Shown piece by piece: positions 36,389 to 47,422 of a DNA stretch of 64,000 bases (positions within the stretch are counted from its first letter, which is position 1; every line of letters starts with the position of its first letter). The notes under the pieces are model-generated. The model was given only the letters and a program-made list of their open reading frames with translations. It made no database searches and was not told the origin of the DNA. The position numbers were made by a program, and so were the translations under genes. The stretch is from assembly GCA_023078685.1 (NCBI GenBank), contig JALGAS010000002.1, positions 2,728,001 through 2,792,000 of the forward strand, written 5' to 3'. This stretch comes from Neopestalotiopsis rosae (taxonomy: Eukaryota > Ascomycota > Sordariomycetes > Amphisphaeriales > Sporocadaceae).

Positions 36389-36913
36389 ATGATGTTCAAG
36401 ACTGTTGCCCTCCTACCCCTCGCCGCCCTGGTTGCTGCTCAGGACACCACGGGGGTTCTTCCCAGTGTCATCTCAGATATCACCGGCGCCGGCGGCACGG
36501 CCACCGGAGGTGTCTCGAGCATTCTCTCCGACGCCAGCTCTCTGCTCTCCAGCATCACCTCTGACGCCAGCGGGGCCGCCTCATCCGCCACGGGAGCTGC
36601 TGGCGGTGCCCTCACCACCATCACCTCGGACGGCTCGACGTTCGTCTCGAGCCTCTCGTCGGGCGCCGCGGGGGCCATGACCACCCTGACCTCGGACGGC
36701 AGCACCATCACCTCGCGCGTCAGCTCCGCCGCCGGCAGCACCCACACCTCTGCCCTGACCGACTCGTCGGGCCACACGACCGGCACCGCCACCTCGACCG
36801 AGTCCAGCGGCTCCTCTGGCTCCTCGTCCTCTGGCAACGCCGGCACCGTGCCCACCGCCGCTGCCGGTGGCGTCATGCTCGGTCTCGTCGGAGCCGCTGC
36901 CATCCTCCTGTAG
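36389..36913 (+). CDS. GPI-anchored Ser/Thr/Gly-rich cell-wall protein (174 aa)
   Basis: Intronless. The start MMFKTVALLPLAALVAAQ is a signal peptide; a second ATG follows at once, so the true start may be one codon later. The mature part is almost only Ser, Thr, Gly, Ala and Asp with loosely repeated modules (for example ITSDGST...SSLSSGAAG followed by LTSDGST...SRVSSAAGS), fitting a heavily O-mannosylated wall or spore-surface protein. The end has the GPI layout: small residues (SSGNAG) as a likely omega site, a short spacer, and a hydrophobic tail GGVMLGLVGAAAILL with no charged residue after it. The A14 run and a TATATC/CT-rich leader lie just upstream. No enzymatic domain; exact role unknown. 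Confidence 0.87.
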   Translation: MMFKTVALLPLAALVAAQDTTGVLPSVISDITGAGGTATGGVSSILSDASSLLSSITSDASGAASSATGAAGGALTTITSDGSTFVSSLSSGAAGAMTTLTSDGSTITSRVSSAAGSTHTSALTDSSGHTTGTATSTESSGSSGSSSSGNAGTVPTAAAGGVMLGLVGAAAILL

Positions 36914-38300
36914 AGGGATTTATTTACTTCCCTAACTCATTCGCACCCATCTTGGAGGTGTTTTCCCCCTTGCGGCATAATGGTCTCAGGCTTTGTACCT
37001 AATATCAAATGAATACTTGGAATGATCTAGCATGTACAATTAGTTGGCCAGCAAAAAGAAGTAAACAAAAGCAAACAAATAAAAATATGAACAACCTTTG
37101 CAAAAGACTTATATCCCCTTCGTGACTCAATGCCATGCTACTCGCAACGTAGTATATTTTATGCCTCGTCGAGTTCTCTCCGAACCATGCACAGTCTGTT
37201 TGGGTATCGCTGTGATAAGCTCACACGCGGCTGGCCTAACAGTAGTACAACCGACCGGCAACTGTGTATCATGGACATTGACCTAGCAATATAACATACC
37301 GTGTGATTGAAATGGTTATAAATCTATAACCAAACTTTCCTATTGTTTTGCGACGATTGAAACATCTCGCCGAAAACGACAAAACACACACGCTCGCTGA
37401 TTGAGTCCAGCCCTGAGGCGCTGAGACTATGATGAAAGGGGGAAAACCACATGGCACGCCATCCCGGGTTCTCGGAGAATAACTCGTTTGGGGGATTCCG
37501 CATACTTACCCGGGTTTGGAGCTCTGTGTTGTGCGACTGCGCTTTTTAGCCTGGTAAGAAGGAAAAGGAAATCATTTGGTTGAAACACCTCACTAATTCG
37601 TATTCGGGGCAAGATATGCTCCCTTGTTTTATGCTGAAACCGAATTCGGCATATCAAGATCTGACCCTTATCGTTGGGACGAAGGAGGAGTCGGATGGAG
37701 AATACTTGGTATATAAGGATCATATCGGAAAAGTCTTGGCTCCTCCATTCCCGATCGGTTTACAGCATAGTAGAGAATATAACTGAGGACATCAAATCAC
37801 GCATGGGATTCCTCCCCTTCTACCATACATACGGTCATTCTCTTTTCACCAATAACCCGCGGGTTTTACGATACCGATTCAAGTTCCGGCATCACAGTCT
37901 GACGGTGTAGAACAAAAACGATAGAGCGAGATCTAGAAGGAAGTTGAACCGAACAGAGTGCGGGGCAAAAAGAACCACCACACCAAGCGTTCTAGGTTAG
38001 AGGGGAGGGACTGGAGATCATCAAATCCGTTAGGTTAGATCCAACGGGGAAAGGGCCAAGGTACCGACCGGCAACTCCTGGGACTGACTTCCAGGGCCGC
38101 GGCGGGGTGGTGGATCGTAATCGTCTCCGACCTTTTTGAGATAGCAAGCAAGTACAATCATTTGATTGATTCCTGAGTCGGTCTGGGGGCTACTACGCAT
38201 TCTTTTATTACGTATTGGTTTCTCTCTTGTCTTTTATTGTTTCCTCTGCTTACCAATCCCGAGTCTCTCCTCGTCTCGTCTTGTCTCGTCTTCCTCGGGC
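36914..38300. other. spacer between GPI-protein gene and F-box/TPR-like gene
   Basis: 3' region of the first gene and promoter of the second. The last 100 bp before 38301 are CT-rich (repeated CTCGTCTTGT-like units), as in an active fungal leader. A minus-strand frame near 37427-37723 has no motif and is not called. Confidence 0.5.
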
Positions 38301-39671
38301 ATGTCTCTGGAAGATCCAGAATCATCAGCAGCAGCAGGAGAGTCCTTGTTGGATTTGGGGAGATCGACAGCAAAGTACTACTGGGAAGCGTCGTTGGCTC
38401 TGGCCAGGAGATACTCGCTGCCGGGAAGCAGCTACTACGACAGCATGGCGACACAGGCGCAACAAGGGCCGTCGCCCTTTCTCGAGCTGCCGCCCGAGAT
38501 TCGCGAGCACATTTATCGCATCATCCTCCATCCCGACGCCAACCGCCTGCACCACCCGGACGAGTACACCGACTACAGCTACCGTGACGCCCTCGCCCTC
38601 TTCCGCCTCAACCGCCAGATCTACTACGAGGCCCGCAAGGTCTTTCGCGACCTCAACGTCTTTGTGCGCATCGAGACGCCCTTTCCCAACGCCCGCGAGT
38701 ATGTAGCCTTTGAGGGCCATGTGCCCATCCTCATCAAGGACGAAGGCGCCGCCCGCTTCCGCGACTGGAGCCTCAACGTCAGCATCGGGGCGCCCCAGAC
38801 CCCCATTGCCGAGTCCGATCCGCACTACATTGTCATCCTGCTCGACGACCTCGAAAAGTTTGCCCAGATCTGGCTCTACTCGGACCTGTCCAACCCGGGC
38901 CTGAACCGCTTCCTCAGCCTCAAGCTGCGCCTCCGCGATCCCTACACCCCCGAGTGGGAGGACCGCCGCATGCCAAAGTGGCTGCAGCGCCGGCTGATCC
39001 TGCCGTTTGGCACGGTCAAGAACCTGCGCCTGGTCGAGATCACGGGCGAGCCGGCCCCGCTCGCCTCCATCGAGGCCGAGATGCGCGAGGAAATGGCCAA
39101 GCCCTACCCGAGCCCGGAGCAGTGCCTCGTCGAGACGACACGGCTCAAGGACGCCGGCAATACGGAGCTGAAAGCCGGCCGGTACCAGGCCGCCCTGGAC
39201 CTGTACACGCAGGCGTGGGCCGCCATGTTCATCGTGGTCAAGGGGAAAGCCCGCCACGTGCACGGCGAGGCATACTTTGCGCGCGAGCTGCGCGAGGCGC
39301 CCTACGTCGGCCGGTCAGGCCAGCTCGAGCGCCTCGCGCTGCGCATCCAGCTCGTGGCATCCACCTGCCTAGCCCACCTCAAGCTGGGCGACTGGGAAGA
39401 GGTCATCTTTTGGGGCATGCGCACCATACACATGCTGCAGCAAATGTCCGGGGCCGACGAGCGCGAGGTAGAGCCGCACCAGGAGCTCGTGCCGGACAAT
39501 TTTCCCGCCCGGGTCCAGATTGGTCGCATCTACTACCGCACCGCCATGGCCTACAAGCACTGCAAGGACCGCGACCAGGCCAAGAAGCTGCTCCGTGTCG
39601 CGCAGGCCTATATGCCCACGGATACCACTATCCGGGACGAGCTTGCTTCCTATACCTTGAAGCTCGGTTGA
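38301..39671 (+). CDS. F-box-like protein with TPR-like C-terminus (456 aa)
   Basis: Intronless and strongly C/G-biased at third positions. The start MSLEDPESS at 38301 was chosen over one 45 codons upstream because the upstream codons look like a pyrimidine-rich leader. Near residue 58 the motif PFLELPPEIREHIYRIIL is the F-box-like opening common in fungal proteins of this kind, followed by FRLNRQIYYEARKVF as in many such proteins. Near residues 280-310 LKDAGNTELKAGRYQAALDLYTQAW is a good TPR helix pair, and 407-440 (GRIYYRTAMAYKHCKDRDQAKKLLRVAQAYMP) is a second. Family knowledge suggests a substrate adaptor of a Cullin-RING ligase, but the F-box core is weak and many fungal members are uncharacterised. 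Target unknown. Confidence 0.82.
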   Translation: MSLEDPESSAAAGESLLDLGRSTAKYYWEASLALARRYSLPGSSYYDSMATQAQQGPSPFLELPPEIREHIYRIILHPDANRLHHPDEYTDYSYRDALALFRLNRQIYYEARKVFRDLNVFVRIETPFPNAREYVAFEGHVPILIKDEGAARFRDWSLNVSIGAPQTPIAESDPHYIVILLDDLEKFAQIWLYSDLSNPGLNRFLSLKLRLRDPYTPEWEDRRMPKWLQRRLILPFGTVKNLRLVEITGEPAPLASIEAEMREEMAKPYPSPEQCLVETTRLKDAGNTELKAGRYQAALDLYTQAWAAMFIVVKGKARHVHGEAYFARELREAPYVGRSGQLERLALRIQLVASTCLAHLKLGDWEEVIFWGMRTIHMLQQMSGADEREVEPHQELVPDNFPARVQIGRIYYRTAMAYKHCKDRDQAKKLLRVAQAYMPTDTTIRDELASYTLKLG

Positions 39672-40466
39672 ATGGGCAAAAACAGTGAAGCGAAGGGAAA
39701 AGGAAAATCTCGTTGAAAGAGTTTTCCTGGGAGGAGCGAAATCTCAAATTTTGGGTTTTTTAACAATCATGAGACACGACTAAACATAAACTTTCTTTTT
39801 CTTCTGTTTATTTTGTCTCTTGCCCGACACAGAGAGAGCCTAGGAAGCGTGGTTTTCATATAGTGCGGATACCTACTACCTTATACTTCTTCGCACTTTT
39901 TCTTCATTTTGAATGTATATAAAGAATAGCATTACTCGGTTTGATGGGCTTTTGTTACTATTTGCGAAGTAGGCAATAGCAGAGAATCCTTGAAATTGCA
40001 TCCCTAGACTCGAACGCCTTGGCCTGAGTCGAGAGAAAGGCCCAATCCAATAATAGAGTTTACAATGTTTACTCACGAACGGCTCATACCTTATTTGGGA
40101 TGTATTATGTCCGCGAATCGTTCGCTCAAGTCAGACACTATTCAGAACGTCCAGTATGTCATAAACCAGTAATAATGTATTCGCGTACAAGGATTCGTCA
40201 GCCCGGTCTTCACTCATTCACCTTCACAAAATAAAATACTAATGTGACAATCGTGCGACCTGGCGACAGTCCATGAGAAACGTTGATTGCATAAGGGGTA
40301 GGATCTTTCTGGTACCATGGCCGGGTGGCCCTGTCGTTCCCCTATACACGATTACAACCACTGTCAGCGCTCTGGAACGAAGTCGATAGAAGGAATATAG
40401 TCTTATACTCCTACTAGGTGCAAGATTCGGACTCTCCCAAACATCACAAATCCTCGTTCGCGATCT
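39672..40466. other. convergent 3' spacer before the P450 gene
   Basis: The plus-strand F-box-like gene and the minus-strand P450 gene converge here. No coding signal seen. Confidence 0.55.
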
Positions 40467-42130
40467 TCATAGCTTCTCCAGGACCCGAGAAAAAACACGC
40501 AACTTCTCGCTCGACAGTCTCGGCCGAAACTCAACCATGATATCCTCATCCGGAACAGGGAAGGTGGCCCCCGACGGCGACCTCGCAAAGGTAGGCTCCA
40601 CCCACTCCCCTCCCGCGGGGACGACGTCGAACTGTAAAACACACAATGCGGCAAGCATCATGATCTCGGCAGAGGCAAAGTGGCGACCCGGGCAGAGCGT
40701 CTGGCCGCCGCCAAAGGGGCGGAACGCGGCGCGGCTCTTCTGCTTCTTTTCGCGCTTCTTCTCCTCGGGCATGAAGCGCGTGTGCCTGAAGCCGCCGGCG
40801 TCCTCGCCCCAGGCCGCGCGGCTGCTGTGCTGTACCGAGCTCGGTATCAGCAGCAGGCCGCCCTTTTTGAGCAGGAACCGGTCGTCTAGAAGCACGTCCT
40901 CCAAGATGGCTCGGGGACCGACGCCTACGGAGCGGTACCGGAGGGTTTCTTCAAAGGTGCTGAGGAGCAACGGGCACGACGTGCGGACGTTGGCTGCGTT
41001 GAAATTCAGGCGACCCTCATCATCGTCCTTGTGAAGCAGTGGCTGAAGCTCGCGGCGGACGTCGGCCAGGACTTCGGGATCGGAAAATATGTGAAAGAGG
41101 AGCCAGAATGCGCAGGGGGTCGAGTTGGCCAGTATGCCAAAGGTGTTGCCGACTTCTCCCCGGCCAATGTCCTCCAAGGTGAGACCGTAGCTGCGGTGGT
41201 GTTCAAAGCGTTTGCGGACGAGTCCCGAAGCATTTTGGTGAGCGTCTCGGCGTATATAGTCCATCATGGCAGCTGCGACGACCTCGCGGGCGCCGTATAT
41301 CTTTGGGAACAGTCTGATAGCGAATGGGAACAATGAAAAGGTCAAGAAGCTTGCTTCGAGTGTTCTGTAGAGTTTTTATCAGTCGGGCGGCGAGGGAGGG
41401 TTTGGACTCAAATTTGGAAACTGTTGTTACGTACTCCCAGGCCTCCATGACCGCTGGTTCTCGATATGGATTTTGAGGTCCATAAATGGCTTCCGTGGTG
41501 GTGGCGTTCATGATTCGCTGCGACCATTCCCTCAAGCCGGTTCTGAATGTGCCGGGGTGATTTGTCAACTTGGACGCGAATAGTGCGGCAGCCTTCTTGT
41601 TGATGGCATCCAACTCTGGACCTGGGGCTAGTGCGGGTGCGATATAACGCGGCCAGCTTATACTGAAGGCATTTTCGTTTGTCAAGTCATGGCCCACGAT
41701 GCCGAGTGCCCTTTTGCTCATGCCACAGACTGCACCTGCGCGGGCTGTGATTGCGGCAAAACTAATGACGCGCCATTGTCTCTGTAGAGCCTGAATAAGA
41801 CCAGTGTCATTGACCACATATATTCGTTGGAATGGCAGCCGAAGGGTATAGATGGGCAGCTTATGCGTGTCGCTGCGGTACCATGTATCGTTAGATTGGC
41901 TAGAATGGACATGACATCACAAAGGATATGCGTCGAACATATAGGGCTAACCTTAGACGAATATGCAATTGTGCTTGATCCTTGATCATTCGTATGATGT
42001 GACTCAAAAATGGGACTTCTGTCAGGATTGCAGCAGGCTCGCGCGCACTTTGACTGGCGAACAAGAGCAACCATAGGAAGCAGTAAGTGGTAGCCAGAGT
42101 ACCAAAGGCGATGGCGATGATGAAGGACAT
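40467..42130 (-). CDS. cytochrome P450 monooxygenase
   Basis: Three exons: 42130-41952, 41872-41435 and 41364-40467; introns of 79 and 70 bp; 504 residues, a normal microsomal P450 length. An N-terminal hydrophobic segment (IIAIAFGTLATTYCFLWLLLF) is the membrane anchor. Seen: the I-helix ILANSTPCAFW near residue 287, in which the usual AGxxT is AxSTP-like; ExxR as EETLRYR near 343; FRHTRFMPEE as the PERF region; and the haem loop FRPFGGGQTLCPGRHFA with the Cys near 428. The variant I-helix and overall layout resemble fungal P450s related to the CYP7/CYP8-like group often linked to secondary metabolism. No backbone synthase is near, so it looks like a stand-alone gene. Substrate unknown. Confidence 0.93.
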
Positions 42131-43296
42131 GATTTCAAAATGACTTGACAAACAGTACTAAAGAAAACAGTCCTCGTGGTCTGCGTTATCATGGGATGGA
42201 TCGAGGGAGTAATTGCAAGATGTATAATAAGGGAAGTGTCATTGAATTGGCGTGCGAGGTAGGAAGCATGTCGCTGATGGTTGTTACGCATGGCGGGGCA
42301 TATTCTTTCTACTTCAGCCGTGCCGTACGGAAACCAACTGCATTACTTGGCTTGGCATTGTTGGCTTCGAGAAGTTGTTGGTTCAACGGGTAGAGCTTTC
42401 TATCCCGTTTGTGTGCAGGTCGGATTTTTGAATTTAGAAGGATTATCTTTGATGTTGTATTCATTTCTTCGATATGTTCGTATAAACAAGGTCAACAATA
42501 GCTAAATAGCTTTGACCATGGCCGAATCTCAGTAATACATTCATGCCTCACAAGTTTGAGCCTATCGTCATTTAAACTAGAAGCAAACGATAGAAGATAC
42601 TGGAGATATCAAGTTGCATTTTTAGTCTTCAATTGCAGGCCCAGCGGGGTCTTTCTTTCCCCATGGTAAGTTCTCAAGTAGCAGCAGAACCGTTCAGACC
42701 CTAGGGCCTATAGAATGACAAGACGTCAATCAGCACGAATGAACTGCTTCATTGACTTTATATGGGAGATTTATATAGGAGATGGGTTCGCTTTTCGCCA
42801 AGGCCGAAGTGCTACTGACAGTTGCGATGCTCGCTACGAACTTTGAAGTTTGGATGGACAAGCGAGTACAGTCGACATTTCGCTCTATTCGATCAGGGGA
42901 ATCATGTAGTGACCCTTTCACAAGTTCCGCCATTAGACAGACAGGTCTTGTATCGCATTCAATGGTACCCATTAGACTGTAATCAAGTGTGAAAATCCAT
43001 TTGGAATAATGCATGCCATTTATTCAGTGATGAGCGATTAAGACTGAACTCATCTAGGTTATCTTTCTAGAGCGAGAGACCACGAATACAACAGCTTGTG
43101 AATTCTTTCTTCTCTTTGTGGAACATGGCACATGGACAGAGAACGCAATGCAGCTGCTGCATGTGCGAATGCCTATCCATATCTGACCATGTCAAAATCA
43201 ATCGTCTTTCCCTTGGGTATACCCATTATTCTTACATCAAAAACAAACCACTCAACGCCAGAACAATGATGACAAACTCGACGCTGAAAATGAAAC
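42131..43296. other. spacer between SR-protein gene 3' end and P450 start
   Basis: Promoter of the minus-strand P450 gene next to 42131 and 3' region of the SR gene. Nothing else seen. Confidence 0.5.
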
Positions 43297-46143
43297 CTAA
43301 AAGGCGGAGCCAAGCAAACTTTCGCCAGATGATTTTGCGACTGCCTTCTCTGTGAGCTCAGTACGGAGCCTCAATAGCTCACACTCGCGCTGTCCTTTCC
43401 TGAACTCGGCCATCATGGCGCGTGTCTTCTCGTCGTTCTTCTCAATCTCCTTTCGGATTCTGTCTGCTTCCTCCTCTGCTGCCTTGAAGTGTGCAAGCTG
43501 TTCGGGAAGAACACCATTCATTGCGGCTTCGTCCTCAATAGACATTTTACCACCGGGAATGATGGGCGTCATTGTAGCCACCTCCTTGTCAAAGACAGTC
43601 AATTGGCGTTTCTCTGCTGCAGGACCCTTGGGCGGGTTAAAAGGCTTTGACTGAGTATTGGGCGTAGAAGGGACGGAATTGGATGAAGGTGTCTGTCCGC
43701 GAGGCCCGGTGGGCACAGATACGCTATTGCCTCCAGGCACAGCCGTTGTCGAGCCAGAGACAGGTGGCTCATTGCGGTCTCGTCCACCTGGTGCGATCCA
43801 AGTATTACTGCGGCCCCCTCGGCCGTATCCGCCGCGAGGAGCACCATAGCCCCGAGGACCAGCCGGAGGAACCTCAGGACTAGTGACGTCTGGGCGGGTT
43901 GAAGGAGCAGTAGGTCTGCTGGGTGTCTCATTGGAAATCGAGGCAGAACGTCCTGGGTAGCCTCGGGGATCCCGCTCATCACGACTGTCTCGCCAGTTGT
44001 TTCGATCTCCACGTGGACCTGTGGGAGGAGGGCGCTGGATCGCTGGGCCTCTGGGAGGCGATCTAATGGGTATGGTTGCCGAGGCGGTACTCGCTGCTGC
44101 TGCAGTGGCTGCAGGACGGGGCGGGCTTGCTTCCCGATCCCTGGGAGCTGGCCGTTGAGGGGATCTGGAGTGATGTCGAGAGGACATTGGTGATTGGGGG
44201 TTGGAGCGATCATTTCTGCGTCCATTTAGAGGTAAAGGCGAAGGACGCCGAGACTGATCTCGGCTAGGATAAGCAGAAGACACTGCAGAGCCTCGAGGCG
44301 GTGATGGTCGTCTTTGCGTCTGTGCAGAAACGTAGCGGGTGTCACGCCGATCGGGGCTGGGAGAGCGTCGTCTATACGGCCCACCTCGCGGGCCAGGAGA
44401 GACGCGCCTGGCTGGCGAACCTCTTCTGTCGCGATCTCGCACATCGCGACGGTCCCTTTCTGCTGATCTTGATCTACCTCTATACGGGGTGTCAACATTA
44501 TTCGCGCGAGCTTGAAAATTAGAATCATACTGAGAATCGCGATGAAAAGGACGCTGAGCCGTGTATGGCTCAGAAGCATGAGGAGGCACATCTGGAAACA
44601 TGAGGTCACGGCCACGACTAGTGTTACGACCTCGTCGATTGTTGCCAGGCCCCGCTGGATGAGCAGGTCTCGCTCCGTCAAATCGACGCAGCGGGTTCTC
44701 GAACTCATGCTGAAAGTCACTTGACGAGTTGCCATTGCCAAGCGGCGACTGGCTTACACGCTTGTTGTGAGCAATGGGGATGTTGTTGGGATTGCCATCG
44801 CCACGTCCACCGCGGGGCGATGCAAAAGTGTCAGTCTGAAAAGAATGAGATTGGGGGAATGACCTTGGATCCCTCGTATTAAAGTCTCGACGGTCCCTAT
44901 CATTCCTCATATCCCGTCGTGGCGATGCGAATCTTCGGGGCGGAGAATGGTTGCGTCGCAGAGGAGGAGAGCGTCGAGGCGAATGGCGCCGACCAGGGCT
45001 GCGAGATCTCTCTCGTCGCCGCCAGGTATCCGCAGCTGCAATACCCCTGTTGTTGCCGTCATCATCGCGGCCGCCGTCTCGCGAGCGGTCGGGTCTAAAA
45101 GGGCTGCGTGACCGTCGGCGTGGTGTGCGATCAGGAACGTAGCGGCTTTCATGGATGGGGGGACTTCGAGGCCGGTCTCGAGGAAGCGGGCTGCGGGCTC
45201 TCGGGCCACGGGGAGGGCTGCGAGGTCTATCTCGAGGTTCTCTAAGAGGACTGCGTGGTCGTTCTCGAGGCTCTCTCGGCGGACTTCGCGGCCGGTCCCG
45301 GGGCTCACGAGGAGGACTCCTCACGCGCTCTCGAGGCTGGGGGCTTCGTCGCTCTCTCTCTGGGGTTCTAGCACGTCGAGGAGTGCGATCGTTGAAGGGT
45401 CGATAGGATTCGCCAGCGCCATATCTAGTGACCTCACCATCATCATATCTGAGAATACAATCAGGGTCAGCATGTTTCTTCTTCGCCATTACCAGAACCA
45501 TAAAATTCCAAGCCTCATCAAATTAAAAAGATGCAATGTACGATGGCTGTAGGGAATGGGCACTCGCCCGGCCAGTCGATCTCTCGTAGATTGGGCATGC
45601 ATTGGGACCCGGGGCTTGGAAGTAACTGCCGTGTTATTACGACTGACGTTGCGCAAATGTCCATCGCAGCTGCGATCTCGAGGCGACAAAGGTCCGCTCG
45701 TGATCATGCGCAACCTAGATATTCACGAGTGCACTTCTGTTGGCGTACCTTCTGCTTCGAGAATCGCGCTCCATCTCGTGTAATTGGTGCTCGCAGCCAA
45801 TCTCGGTATTGAGGATCTTAAGCTCAATGAGATGTCTGGCGTCGTAGAGTCGTTGGAGGTGCTCAGAGGCAGTGCCGAAATCGTCGTCGTGATCGTCTGC
45901 TTGGACTGGCGGCTCTCTAGCAGCTCGGTCTCGGCCTCGTTCTCGGTTTCGATTTCGACTTTGACTTCTGTTTCGATTTCGGTCTGCGCCTCGACCTCGC
46001 AGCGGTGACGACTGAAACGCTTGCCCTCTGTAGCGAGAGGGGTGGCGGCGTCTTTGTTGTGTTGTCGGTTGACCAAACCCAGATGTTCGGCTTTGGCGTT
46101 GAGCGTCACGGCCTGGACGCCAATGCCTAGGATGGTCGGACAT
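43297..46143 (-). CDS. Arg/Ser-rich (SR-like) protein with C-terminal coiled coil
   Basis: Main model: exon 1 46143-45749 and exon 2 45448-43297, with a 300-bp intron, giving 848 residues. The acceptor is strong: branch-like GCTGAC, then a T-rich tract and CAG, and the phase fits exactly. Exon 1 (starting MSDHPRHWRPGRDAQRQ) has an RNRNRSQSRNRNRERGRD stretch and a helical LQRLYDARHLIELKILNTEIGCEHQLHEMERD part. Exon 2 opens with RYDDGEVTRYG, then long RSPPREPRDRPRSP-type tandem repeats and further SR/RG-rich disorder; the last 90 residues (from LPEQLAHFKAAEEEADRIRKEIEKNDEKTRAMM) are a charged coiled coil. Composition suggests a nuclear RNA-processing or splicing-associated factor. No RRM is seen. 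The frame of exon 2 stays open into the intron back to ATGs at 45501 and 45489, so a 5'-truncated isoform is possible. Confidence 0.75.
45150..45410 (-). repeat. coding tandem repeat (RSPPREPRDRP type)
   Basis: Within exon 2 of the SR-like gene the DNA repeats a unit of about 33 bp (CGAGGTCTCTCTCGAGG-like on the plus strand) six or more times, encoding Arg-Ser-Pro-Pro-Arg-Glu-Pro units. Copy number may vary between strains. Confidence 0.7.
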
Positions 46144-47422
46144 TTTTGAGAGACACGCCACGCCAGGCCCCTGGATTGACTGCTTATCGATAAGAGCTAC
46201 GACAATTGATGACTCAGCAGACGATCGTCTTGGCCGGATGACGACAAAGTATCTTTTCTCTTGTAGTACTGAAATCGCAAAAAGTCTGCAAGATGATTTG
46301 AATATCGAATTAGATATATTGAAGTCTTCTGGAAGATAAGATTGTGTTTTTGTAAGAGAAGGAGTGATTTTTCAGGAGGAGGAAAATTAGAAAGAGCGTT
46401 AACTTACACAGACGTCGATATTGTCACTTGTGCTGCGCAGCTCTAGAGACGTTGCTTGCCAATGATTGGAAGGAAGAGGTCGCTTGCGCACAGATGAGCC
46501 GAAATTTTTGAAAGACAGCAACGACTTGTTTCTCATCCGGGTCAACGAACCTAGGGCGATGGGAGGGAAAAACAGGGCGGGAAAGATCGATGGCAATCCG
46601 ATATTGATTGTTGTCCTGGGCTTGGATCGATGGGGGATTGCGAGTTGCAACCAAGCGACGGTGGCTGACCTGCGGATAAGTGCATACAGCGTTTGCTTTG
46701 CAACCACGGTTTCTCTGCTGAAGATGGACCGCATCTGCTCCTTTGAGATGCAACTCCACTCTGTCTTTGCATATGCGCGACAATGGCTGAGCTGAAGGAG
46801 CGAGCATCATTAGAATCCACTCTCTTGCTGAGAACCTTTATTTATAGACCATCACCATTAGCCGAAGCTCTCAAACATCTCGATCATCCTCTTCGTTATT
46901 TCATTCATAGTAGTAAGTATCCAGAGTGACAAGTTCCCCATCCGAGCGCCATCTTGCCTTTCAACACCAGAAGGGTGTGGGCGTTTGCATCCCCCGTCTA
47001 CTCTTGGGAAGATTAGGTAGGTGTTGAATAGATTGTTAGCCATTCTTTCGGGTCCCATAATTCTCCTTACCAGATCTAAACAAGTAAACTTGAAAGACAC
47101 ACTGACAAAGTGGTAAGAGCGTAGAGGGCAATGACTATAAGCTGCCGCTGTGTATCAAAGTCAACTCAATTTCTTTCTTTATCCCCGCATCATGAATCTG
47201 GGAACATAGGAAGCCTATCGACCTTCTGCCGTCATTACTCTATTCTGGTACGATTATCAGATAGCAGCTGCTGTGGCTCAGATCGTCTGGAAGCCTGTCC
47301 TTCTACCTACTTGCGTCCTAGCTAAACATGCCGCCACTGATACTCCAGCGCCCATGACCAATTCAAAGTAAAGCAGATCTGGTGAATCAAGTCTCTATTA
47401 CTTGTACGTGTGATACAATTCG
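46144..47422. other. spacer between HDA1 3' end and SR-like gene
   Basis: Promoter and leader of the SR-like gene and 3' region of HDA1. A 128-codon minus-strand frame at 46424-46810 overlaps another frame, has no motif and lies where the leader is expected; not called. Confidence 0.5.

Noticed and set aside
38325..39263. 312-codon minus-strand frame opposite the F-box/TPR-like gene
   Set aside because: Antisense shadow of a G+C-rich coding sequence; the plus strand has the recognised domains.
46424..46810. 128-codon minus-strand frame upstream of the SR-like gene
   Set aside because: Lies in the expected promoter/leader, overlaps another frame and shows no motif.
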